Of a DNA stretch of 28,762 nucleotides, positions 1 through 6,247 are shown in pieces. A program made the position numbers and the translations under genes. The notes below the pieces were generated by a model. The model was not told where the DNA came from and did no database searches. It worked only from the letters and a program-made list of their open reading frames with translations. This DNA comes from an uncultured Prevotella sp. (GTDB taxonomy: Bacteria; Bacteroidota; Bacteroidia; Bacteroidales; Bacteroidaceae). Position 1 is the first letter of the stretch. The number at the start of each line of letters is the position of its first letter. The DNA lies in contig CALFUF010000127.1 in the NCBI GenBank assembly GCA_937916405.1, forward strand, positions 1-28,762. The letters are read 5' to 3'.

Positions 1-584
1 TCTTCCACCATCAGACAGTAGGCAGAGAGATGTTCCACCTGTAGACTGAGGGCGGCATCGATGTCGTGCTCCCAGTCAGCAAGTGTCTCGTTAGGAAAAC
101 CGTACATCAGATCAATACCGATGTTTGGAATGCCTGTGTCACGGAGACGTTGGACGGCAAGGGGGACTTGCTCTGAGGTATGACGGCGATGGAGGAAACG
201 CAGACGGTCGTTGTCGAAGGTTTGGACTCCCATGCTCACACGGTTGATACCTTGCTGAGACAGGGTCGCAGCATACTCTGGCGTGACATCGTCGGGGTTC
301 ACCTCGATGGTGATTTCTGCGTCGCTTTCCACCTTATTATATATATAAGTAGTATCGAGTAGCTGTTGCAGTTGTTCGGTGGTGAGTTGGCTGGGCGTGC
401 CCCCTCCAAGGTAGATTGTTTCAAATCTCTCACCTCTTACCTCTAACCTCTCACCTCTCACCTTTATCTCCTTGCATACCGCATCCACATACCGTTGCCG
501 TTGTTGTAGGGCTGTCGTAGAGTAGAAACCGCAGTAGATACAACGGCTTGCACAGAAGGGAATATGGATATAAAGACCAGCCAT
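1..584 (-). CDS. hemW: HemW-type radical SAM protein, N-terminal half (runs off left edge)
   Basis: The frame read leftward from the ATG at 584-582 stays open to base 1, giving 194 codons of a family usually about 375-390 residues long; the C-terminal half is outside the window. The start MAGLYIHIPFCASRCIYCGF contains the radical SAM cluster CX3CX2C (Cys11, Cys15, Cys18). Phe20 follows where HemN oxidases carry a fourth Cys, which favours HemW over HemN. GGGTPS (residues 60-65), the IEVNP segment near 93, and the later SMGVQTF and GIDLMYGFP motifs are all typical. HemW binds a [4Fe-4S] cluster, S-adenosylmethionine and heme and is regarded as a heme chaperone; many entries are misnamed coproporphyrinogen III oxidase. 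Residues about 41-53 are encoded by a 7-bp tandem repeat and look like a tolerated insertion. The gene is divergent from the EF-G2-type gene. Family assignment is firm; exact substrate is not shown by sequence. Confidence 0.9.
   Translation of the reverse strand, partial: MAGLYIHIPFCASRCIYCGFYSTTALQQRQRYVDAVCKEIKVRGERLEVRGERFETIYLGGGTPSQLTTEQLQQLLDTTYIYNKVESDAEITIEVNPDDVTPEYAATLSQQGINRVSMGVQTFDNDRLRFLHRRHTSEQVPLAVQRLRDTGIPNIGIDLMYGFPNETLADWEHDIDAALSLQVEHLSAYCLMVE
427..468. repeat. 7-bp tandem repeat inside hemW
   Basis: Six consecutive heptamers on the plus strand: CTCTCAC, CTCTTAC, CTCTAAC, CTCTCAC, CTCTCAC and a decayed CTTTATC. On the coding strand this reads as GTGAGAG-type units and encodes VRGERLEVRGER-like residues within hemW. 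Because 7 is not a multiple of 3, gain or loss of single units would shift the hemW frame; only changes of three units keep it. Confidence 0.9.
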
Positions 585-592
585 AATGCATG

Positions 593-600
593 CAAAGTTA
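593..600 (-). promoter_or_regulatory. Candidate hemW promoter -7 box
   Basis: Read on the minus strand, the bases just upstream of hemW are TAACTTTG, a perfect match to the Bacteroidetes -7 element TAnnTTTG. It ends only 8 bases before the ATG, so transcription would begin at or next to the start codon (very short leader or leaderless). I see no clear TTTG -33 partner. Confidence 0.55.
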
Positions 601-637
601 AAGAAAAATACTAATAAAGTTTAATATTTGAAAGTGT

Positions 638-671
638 TTTTAGGTTTTTCGCATGAAAATGTATAACTTTA
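638..671 (+). promoter_or_regulatory. Weak candidate promoter for the EF-G2-type gene
   Basis: TAACTTTA at 664-671 differs from TAnnTTTG at its last base. A TTTTAG at 638-643 lies 20 bases upstream, where a -33 TTTG would be expected. The leader to the ATG at 711 would be about 35 bases. In Bacteroides thetaiotaomicron the EF-G2 gene is controlled by the carbon-starvation regulator Cur; I cannot identify a Cur site here by eye. Confidence 0.35.
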
Positions 672-710
672 GCGTCGCTTATCGAAGTTTAAACCTAAAA
701 CATAACCGAT

Positions 711-2870
711 ATGAAAGTTTATCAAACAAACGAAATCAAAAACATCGCGCTGCTTGGCAGTGCGGGTAGCGGCAAGACTACTCTTGCCGAAGCAATGGTC
801 TACGAGGCTGGCATCATCAAACGCCGCGGCACCGTAGAGGGTAAGAACACCATGAGCGATTATTTCCCTGTTGAGCAGGAATATGGCTACTCGGTGTTCT
901 CTACTGTTTTTCATGTAGAGTGGAATAACAAGAAGTTGAACATCATCGACTGCCCGGGATCGGACGACTTCGTCGGTGGTGCCATCACCGCCCTGAACGT
1001 GACCGACCAGGCTGTGCTGCTCATTAACGGACAGTACGGGCCAGAGGTAGGTACGATGAATGCTTTCCGTAATACAGAGAAACTCAAGAAGCCCGTTATC
1101 TTCCTCGTTAACCAACTTGACCGTGACAACTGTGACTTCGACCAGATTATGAGTCAGCTGCGTGAGGTCTATGGTAACAACTGTGTTCCCGTGCAGTATC
1201 CTATTGCCACAGGTGCTGGTTTCAATAGTGTCATTGACGTGCTGTTGATGAAGAAATACTCATGGAAGCCCGAGGGTGGTGCTCCTATCATCGAGGATAT
1301 CCCTGCCGACCAGCTCGACAAGGCAAAGGAGATGAAGGCTGCCCTTGTGGAGGCTGCCGCCGCTGGTGACGACACGCTGATGGAGAAGTTCTTCGAGAGT
1401 GAGGACCTGACAGAGGACGAGATGCGTGAGGGTATCCGCAAGGGACTGGTGACACGCAGTGTCTATCCTGTCTTCTGCGTTTGTGCAGGTAAGGACATGG
1501 GCGTTCGTCGTTTGATGGAGTTCTTAGGTAATGTCGTACCTTTCGTCAGCGAGATGCCTGTTGTTAAGAACACTGCCGGTAAGGAGGTTCCTGCTGACGC
1601 CAGTGCTCCCACCTCTTTGTATTTCTTCAAGACAGGTGTTGAGCCTCATATTGGTGAGGTACAGTATTTCAAGGTGATGAGTGGTGTCGTGAAGAGTGGC
1701 GACGACCTGACCAATGCTGACCGTGGCTCTAAGGAGCGTATCGGTACACTTTATGCTTGTGCTGGTGCCAACCGTATTCAGGTAGACCAGTTTGTTGCCG
1801 GTGATATCGGCTGTACCGTGAAACTGAAGGACGTGAAGACTGGTAATACCTTGAATGGCAAGGATGTCGATAATAAGTTTGACTTCATTAAATATCCTAA
1901 CTCTAAGTTCTCCCGTGCCATCAAGGCTGTCAACGAGGCTGAGACCGAGAAGATGATGGCTGCCCTGCAGCGCATGCGTCAGGAGGATCCTACTTGGGTC
2001 GTTGAGCAGTCTAAGGAGTTACGTCAGATTATCGTTCATGGTCAGGGTGAGTTCCACTTGCGTACCTTGAAGTGGCGTATGGAGAATAATGAGAAGATCC
2101 AGATTGAGTATCAGGAGCCTAAGATTCCATATCGTGAGACCATCACGAAGATGGCTCGTGCCGACTATCGTCATAAGAAACAGTCAGGCGGTGCCGGACA
2201 GTTTGGTGAGGTTCACCTGATCGTGGAGCCTTATACCGACGGTATGCCAGATCCAACCTCTTTCACCATCAACGGACAGGAGTTCAAGATGAACATCAAG
2301 TCTAAGGAGGAGAAAGACCTCGACTGGGGTGGAAAACTGGTATTCATTAACAGTGTGGTTGGTGGTGCTATTGATATGCGCTTTATGCCAGCCATCCTGA
2401 AAGGTGTGATGGAGCGTATGGAGCAGGGACCGTTGACTGGTTCTTATGCCCGTGACGTTCGTGTCATTGTTTACGATGGTAAGATGCACCCGGTAGACTC
2501 TAACGAGTTGTCATTCATGCTTGCCGCACGTAATGCCTTCTCCGCAGCCTTCAAGGAGGCAGGTCCAAAGGTGTTGGAGCCTATCTACGACCTGGAGGTT
2601 CTTGTTCCTGCTGACTATATGGGTGATGTGATGAGTGACCTGCAGGGTCGTCGTGCCATCATCATGGGTATGGACAGCGAGTCTGGTTATCAGAAACTGA
2701 CCGCTAAGATTCCTTTGAAGGAACTTGCCAGTTACAGTATCGCCCTCAGTTCTCTGACTGGTGGTCGTGCTTCGTTCACTACCAGCTTCAGCAGTTATGA
2801 GCTTGTTCCGAACGATATCCAGCAGCAGCTCATCAAGGAGCATGAGGCTGAGATGAAGGAAGAGGATTAA
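711..2870 (+). CDS. fusA2: EF-G paralogue of the Bacteroides EF-G2 type, predicted GTPase-defective
   Basis: The 719-residue protein has the five-domain EF-G plan, ending in a normal domain IV (GGAGQFGEVHLIVEP-like segment) and domain V (PADYMGDVMSDLQGRR). Elongation factor G moves tRNA and mRNA through the ribosome. The G domain is degenerate: the P-loop is GSAGSGKTT (16-24), the switch I GITI motif is replaced by GYSV (59-62), DTPGHVDF is DCPGSDDF (80-87) with Ser84 in place of the catalytic His, and NKxD is NQLD (134-137). Bacteroides EF-G2, about 718 residues, is a published paralogue that supports translation without GTP hydrolysis and is needed for gut colonisation; length and substitutions here fit it. 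ATG711 follows an in-frame AT-rich leader with no better alternative. It stands alone, followed by a terminator. A housekeeping EF-G should exist elsewhere in the genome. Confidence 0.85.
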   Translation: MKVYQTNEIKNIALLGSAGSGKTTLAEAMVYEAGIIKRRGTVEGKNTMSDYFPVEQEYGYSVFSTVFHVEWNNKKLNIIDCPGSDDFVGGAITALNVTDQAVLLINGQYGPEVGTMNAFRNTEKLKKPVIFLVNQLDRDNCDFDQIMSQLREVYGNNCVPVQYPIATGAGFNSVIDVLLMKKYSWKPEGGAPIIEDIPADQLDKAKEMKAALVEAAAAGDDTLMEKFFESEDLTEDEMREGIRKGLVTRSVYPVFCVCAGKDMGVRRLMEFLGNVVPFVSEMPVVKNTAGKEVPADASAPTSLYFFKTGVEPHIGEVQYFKVMSGVVKSGDDLTNADRGSKERIGTLYACAGANRIQVDQFVAGDIGCTVKLKDVKTGNTLNGKDVDNKFDFIKYPNSKFSRAIKAVNEAETEKMMAALQRMRQEDPTWVVEQSKELRQIIVHGQGEFHLRTLKWRMENNEKIQIEYQEPKIPYRETITKMARADYRHKKQSGGAGQFGEVHLIVEPYTDGMPDPTSFTINGQEFKMNIKSKEEKDLDWGGKLVFINSVVGGAIDMRFMPAILKGVMERMEQGPLTGSYARDVRVIVYDGKMHPVDSNELSFMLAARNAFSAAFKEAGPKVLEPIYDLEVLVPADYMGDVMSDLQGRRAIIMGMDSESGYQKLTAKIPLKELASYSIALSSLTGGRASFTTSFSSYELVPNDIQQQLIKEHEAEMKEED

Positions 2871-2889
2871 TCCGCGACCTGACAATCAT

Positions 2890-2925
2890 AAAAATCCCCA
2901 ACCGCTTGGCTGGGGATTTTTTAAT
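2890..2925. terminator. Intrinsic terminator shared by convergent genes
   Basis: A 10-bp perfect stem, AAAATCCCCA (2891-2900) with TGGGGATTTT (2911-2920), encloses a 10-base loop and is followed on the plus strand by a T-rich tail. It lies 20 bases after the EF-G2-type gene and 16 bases beyond the stop of the convergent small gene. On the minus strand the T-run is shorter, so it may act in both directions but is stronger for the plus strand. Confidence 0.85.
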
Positions 2926-2936
2926 TGTATGTTTGA

Positions 2937-3191
2937 TTACAAGGGCATCATGTCACGCTCGTCAGGGCGATGAGCCTTGCCATCCTCGTCTTTGATATAT
3001 ACCTGCAGGTCCTCCAGATAGCCACCTGTCTCGTCCTGTAACTTCCTCAGTGTGGCTTTGGTCTCCTCGAAGCCCATGAACTCCTTGGCGGAACCAATAT
3101 GGTTGGTAAACTCTAACTTCTTTTTCTCGATGTCGAGAACAGAGATGTACTCATCCTTCGTACGGTCTCCAATAACGAATTTTTTCTTCAT
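2937..3191 (-). CDS. Small conserved-looking protein of unknown function (84 residues)
   Basis: From ATG at 3191-3189 the product is an 84-residue soluble protein beginning MKKKFVIGDRTKDEYISVLD. It is rich in Lys, Glu and Asp and has no signal peptide or membrane segment. A longer reading from a TTG at 3233 is unlikely: it would place the start upstream of, and read through, the promoter element at 3221-3228. The middle (residues about 15-55) alternates charged and hydrophobic positions as in a small alpha/beta fold, and the end is KAHRPDERDMMPL. I do not recognise a family. It converges on the EF-G2-type gene across a shared terminator and diverges from the fimbrial cluster. Confidence 0.7.
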   Translation of the reverse strand: MKKKFVIGDRTKDEYISVLDIEKKKLEFTNHIGSAKEFMGFEETKATLRKLQDETGGYLEDLQVYIKDEDGKAHRPDERDMMPL

Positions 3192-3220
3192 ATTCGATCG
3201 TTTTAAATTGTTTGTTGGTG

Positions 3221-3228
3221 CAAAGATA
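3221..3228 (-). promoter_or_regulatory. Promoter -7 box for the small unknown gene
   Basis: The minus strand reads TATCTTTG, an exact match to TAnnTTTG, 29 bases before the ATG at 3191. This placement decides against the upstream TTG start. No convincing -33 TTTG is visible. Confidence 0.55.
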
Positions 3229-3352
3229 AACAAAATCCCGATACGCTGTACTGTCTTGATGAACTTTTTTTGCGTAAACGTTTAAGAAAACCCTACAAGT
3301 TAATTCTTGTTAAATATCTTGAATTTTTAGTGTAAAGTCACTTAAAATGTTG

Positions 3353-3360
3353 TATATTTG
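3353..3360 (+). promoter_or_regulatory. Promoter -7 box for the fimbrial cluster
   Basis: TATATTTG matches TAnnTTTG exactly and ends 9 bases before the ATG at 3370, predicting a leaderless or nearly leaderless transcript. A possible TTG start at 3358 lies inside this box and is therefore rejected. The region upstream (about 3290-3350) is strongly A+T-rich, with only a weak TTTTTAG at 3324-3330 near the -33 position. Confidence 0.6.
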
Positions 3361-3369
3361 CCACAAAAT

Positions 3370-5073
3370 ATGTATCAAAGTCTCTTGAAATATGGTAGAT
3401 TGTTGATGGTTTGGAGTTTGCTGGTAGGCATGAAATGTACCGTGTTTGCGCAGTCCGTGAATGTTATCAGCAAAGCAGAGGCGGGACGCAGCGGTGACTC
3501 CGTCGAGGTGTTTATTACACTGAATCCTGAACAGCTGTCTGTAGGTGCAAATGAGGCACTGACAGTGTTCCCTGTTCTGGTGGCAGAGGCATACTCATTG
3601 GAGATGCCTGCCATTCATATACTAGGTCGCAATACCTATTACCGATATCTACGACACGACGACTTGGGGCTGGTGATGCCCTCCGACCAAGTGATATGGG
3701 AGAAAAGGAAATACCGTCCGTATGCCTATCTGAAAACCGAGAAATGGCAGTCGTGGATGGACGAGGCATCGCTGAAAGTGACCTTACAGCGTACGGATTG
3801 TCAAAAGACGGATGTGCAGACAGCCACAATCTTCCAACCTGCCCGTCAGGTGGAGATGCCTACCACCCATCACGTCGCAGTACGTAAGGGTACCGTCATT
3901 GATCAGATGACCATCGTGTTCCCCCTCAACCGGGCTGAGATTCACCCGGAATTGAGTGACAACCAACGGGAGTTGGATAAGATAAGACGCAGTCTGCAAG
4001 ACGCGGAAAGCAGTGGAGAGCGGGAGATACAGTCGCTGACCATTAAAGGACATGCCTCTCCGGAAGGTCCTTATAAGTTTAATGATAAACTAGCTCGGCA
4101 GCGTACGGACAGTCTTGGCTCCTATATCTCACGGAACTACCATTTAGACAGAGAAAAGATAAAGACCGACTATGAGGCGGAAGACTGGGAAGGACTAATC
4201 GCCTTTATCACTAAAGCGACGATCGACCAGTTACCTCATCGTGACGAATTACTCGCTATCGCCAAGCGTGACGATCTGACTCCTGACAGGAAGGAGTTTC
4301 TGATGCGAGGGAAATACCCTAAGGATTTCCATTACTTACTGGAATACTGCATGCCTAACCTGAGGCACTCTGACTATCGTATCGACTACCTCCGTAAGGA
4401 GTATGTCGAGCAACCGCCTGAGACGAATGCCTACTTTGAGATGCCCAAGGCAAAGGCGCAGAACTTTGGGGTCTACAAACCGCTAAAGCCATACAAGATG
4501 TGGTTTGCCCTGAAGACCAACTTGCTGTTTGACGCAGTGCTTGCCTTCAACGGTGAGATAGAGGTGCCAATCGGTAAGGGCAACCGCTGGAGCGTGATGG
4601 CGGAGTTCTGGAAACCATGGTATGTATGGCGTAAGAACAGCCGTGCCTATCAGTTGCAGGTCATCGGTGGCGAGGTGCGCTACTGGTTTGGGAGTTGTCG
4701 GCAACGCAAGCCGTTGCTCACAGGACTCTTTGCAGGAGTCTACTATGCTCGTGGAAAGTACGACTTTGAGTGGGATACTGACCACCGCAACGAGGACTAT
4801 AACGGAGTGGGTGACCAGGGGGAGTTCAACAGCATCGGTGCGACGGCAGGTTATGCATGGGCTATCCACCGTCGTCTGAACCTGGAGCTGTCGGCGAGTG
4901 TTGGTACATTATGGGGACCGCGCCGTCATTATCATGGCGAGTTCGATGACACCCATCTGATATGGAAATATACGACAACATCAAGATATACAGGTCCCAC
5001 CAAGCTGAAGGTGTCGCTCGTCTGGCTGATAGGTAAGCGGCGATGTCACCAAGGAAAGGAGGGACGACTATGA
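3370..5073 (+). CDS. Outer membrane protein with DUF3868, OmpA-like and DUF3575 domains
   Basis: From ATG3370 the protein has 567 residues. The signal peptide MYQSLLKYGRLLMVWSLLVG is followed by a VFAQ cleavage site. Residues about 30-150 resemble DUF3868 (LSVGANEALTVFPVL, then an ILGRNTYYRYL stretch). Residues about 180-270 are OmpA-like, with IVFPLNRAEIHPEL and GHASPEGPYKFNDKLARQR, a fold that binds peptidoglycan. From about 376 to the end is DUF3575 (MWFALKTNLLFDA, later ELSASVGTLWG), probably a beta-barrel-like outer membrane segment. Proteins of these families commonly open fimbrillin gene clusters in Bacteroidales, so a role in seating or assembling the pilus is likely but inferred. It is first in its transcription unit and overlaps the next gene by ATGA. 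Domain naming is from remembered family patterns. Confidence 0.82.
   Translation: MYQSLLKYGRLLMVWSLLVGMKCTVFAQSVNVISKAEAGRSGDSVEVFITLNPEQLSVGANEALTVFPVLVAEAYSLEMPAIHILGRNTYYRYLRHDDLGLVMPSDQVIWEKRKYRPYAYLKTEKWQSWMDEASLKVTLQRTDCQKTDVQTATIFQPARQVEMPTTHHVAVRKGTVIDQMTIVFPLNRAEIHPELSDNQRELDKIRRSLQDAESSGEREIQSLTIKGHASPEGPYKFNDKLARQRTDSLGSYISRNYHLDREKIKTDYEAEDWEGLIAFITKATIDQLPHRDELLAIAKRDDLTPDRKEFLMRGKYPKDFHYLLEYCMPNLRHSDYRIDYLRKEYVEQPPETNAYFEMPKAKAQNFGVYKPLKPYKMWFALKTNLLFDAVLAFNGEIEVPIGKGNRWSVMAEFWKPWYVWRKNSRAYQLQVIGGEVRYWFGSCRQRKPLLTGLFAGVYYARGKYDFEWDTDHRNEDYNGVGDQGEFNSIGATAGYAWAIHRRLNLELSASVGTLWGPRRHYHGEFDDTHLIWKYTTTSRYTGPTKLKVSLVWLIGKRRCHQGKEGRL
5056..5063 (+). promoter_or_regulatory. Strong ribosome binding site deciding the DUF5119 gene start
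   Basis: AAGGAGGG lies 6 bases before ATG5070. Shine-Dalgarno sequences this good are uncommon in Bacteroidetes genes. Together with the ATGA stop/start overlap at 5070-5073 it selects ATG5070 over the in-frame ATG5043, which would place the lipoprotein signal nine residues further in. Confidence 0.7.
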
Positions 5074-6185
5074 TCAAGCGATCTTTGAGAATACTGCTGT
5101 TGCCCTTGCTGCTCATCATGCTGATGACGACAGCATGCGAGCGCCGACCGCTGGAGGTGATTGTCGACGAGGCTGTCCGAGTCAAGCTGGTTGTCAGATG
5201 GCAGGTGAACTTTGTCGAGCTTTATGGCGAGCAACCAAACGGTATGACGGTGATGCTCTGGGGCTCTAACGCTACCCAGCCAATTGTCGAGACGACCAAC
5301 GAGGATCAGATCATCCTCAGTCTGAAACCAGACACTTACCGGATAGCTATCTTCAATGAGCTGATGAGTGACTACCAGCCGCAGATACAGTTCTTCGATG
5401 CCGACGACTACGATAAGATAGCGGCACGCACAGTGGCGATGACTCGTGGGGGATGGGATGACGGAGCCACCTATATGTATACCATGGCGGATGACCCGCG
5501 TATGGCAGTGGCACTCGATACTTTCACCATCACCCGTGACATGGTGGAGCAAGACTCCCTGCTCTTCGTACCCTACGAGGAATATATAGAGGGAAAGTAT
5601 GATGACGAGAGGGTTTATGTACATACCTACGAGATACCAGAGACACCGTGGCCGATGACGGTCGACCTGACAGTGAAAGTGAAGGTACAACGACGCCAGA
5701 GCATCCGCACTGTCGAGGCAAGTCTTAGCGGACTCGCTGACGGCTTCTACCTCAGTCATGTCAACCGCACCACGGAGACAGGAACTATCCTCTTCGATCC
5801 TGCAAGGTGGGAGAAACATAAGATAAGGGAGGAGGCTGACAGTATGGGACTGCTCAGCATCAAGGTTCCGGTTTTTGGTATGCCGTATGGCAAGGAGCTG
5901 CTCTCTGAGCGTAAGGAGACGGACAACGTGCTGACCTTCCATTTCACACTGGTTGATGACCGTACGGTAGACCTCTCCTATGATGTGGGTAAACAGATAC
6001 TCTATATCACCCCGGAGGGACGTGAGGCGCAGATCCGCTATCGCCAGGATTTGCAGAACCTCAAGTTAGAGCTTGACCTGCATGAAGTGCTTGTGCTGCC
6101 CCCTGCCGAGTCGAACACCGGTGCTGGCTTCGATGCAGAGGTCGACGAATGGGACGATGGTGGAGCCTTTGACGTGAACTTCTAA
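5070..6185 (+). CDS. DUF5119 family lipoprotein, candidate pilus anchor component
   Basis: The 371-residue product starts MIKRSLRILLLPLLLIMLMTTAC: a basic start, a long hydrophobic stretch and a lipobox-like TTAC with the modified Cys at residue 23. The following ERRPLEV and the region to about residue 110 (VRWQVNF, then LKPDTYRIAIFNELMSDYQ) resemble DUF5119 of Bacteroidales. The Tyr-Arg-Ile-Ala-Ile-Phe-Asn-Glu pattern also recalls FimB/Mfa2 anchors, which hold type V pili on the outer membrane. The C-terminal part (about 190-330) has beta-rich segments such as TVDLTVKVKVQ and FHFTLVDDRTVDLSYDV. Translation is probably coupled to the preceding OmpA/DUF3575 gene through the ATGA overlap, suggesting equal production of both. 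The anchor role is inference from position and resemblance. Confidence 0.75.
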   Translation: MIKRSLRILLLPLLLIMLMTTACERRPLEVIVDEAVRVKLVVRWQVNFVELYGEQPNGMTVMLWGSNATQPIVETTNEDQIILSLKPDTYRIAIFNELMSDYQPQIQFFDADDYDKIAARTVAMTRGGWDDGATYMYTMADDPRMAVALDTFTITRDMVEQDSLLFVPYEEYIEGKYDDERVYVHTYEIPETPWPMTVDLTVKVKVQRRQSIRTVEASLSGLADGFYLSHVNRTTETGTILFDPARWEKHKIREEADSMGLLSIKVPVFGMPYGKELLSERKETDNVLTFHFTLVDDRTVDLSYDVGKQILYITPEGREAQIRYRQDLQNLKLELDLHEVLVLPPAESNTGAGFDAEVDEWDDGGAFDVNF

Positions 6186-6247
6186 GGAAACATCAATACA
6201 ACCAGATAAAATAGCATAATAAACAAAATACAATTACTAAATAAATA

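Noticed and set aside
427..468. CRISPR-like array
   Set aside because: Contiguous 7-bp units without spacers and inside a coding gene; this is a simple tandem repeat.
3192..3233. TTG start extending the small minus-strand protein to 98 residues
   Set aside because: The extension reads through the TATCTTTG promoter element; ATG at 3191 is a better start.
3358..3369. TTG start at 3358 for the OmpA/DUF3575 protein
   Set aside because: These bases are the end of the TATATTTG promoter box; ATG3370 gives a clean signal peptide.
5046..5942. 298-codon minus-strand frame opposite the DUF5119 gene
   Set aside because: It lies wholly antisense to a convincing lipoprotein gene, has no recognisable motif, and looks like a codon-bias shadow.
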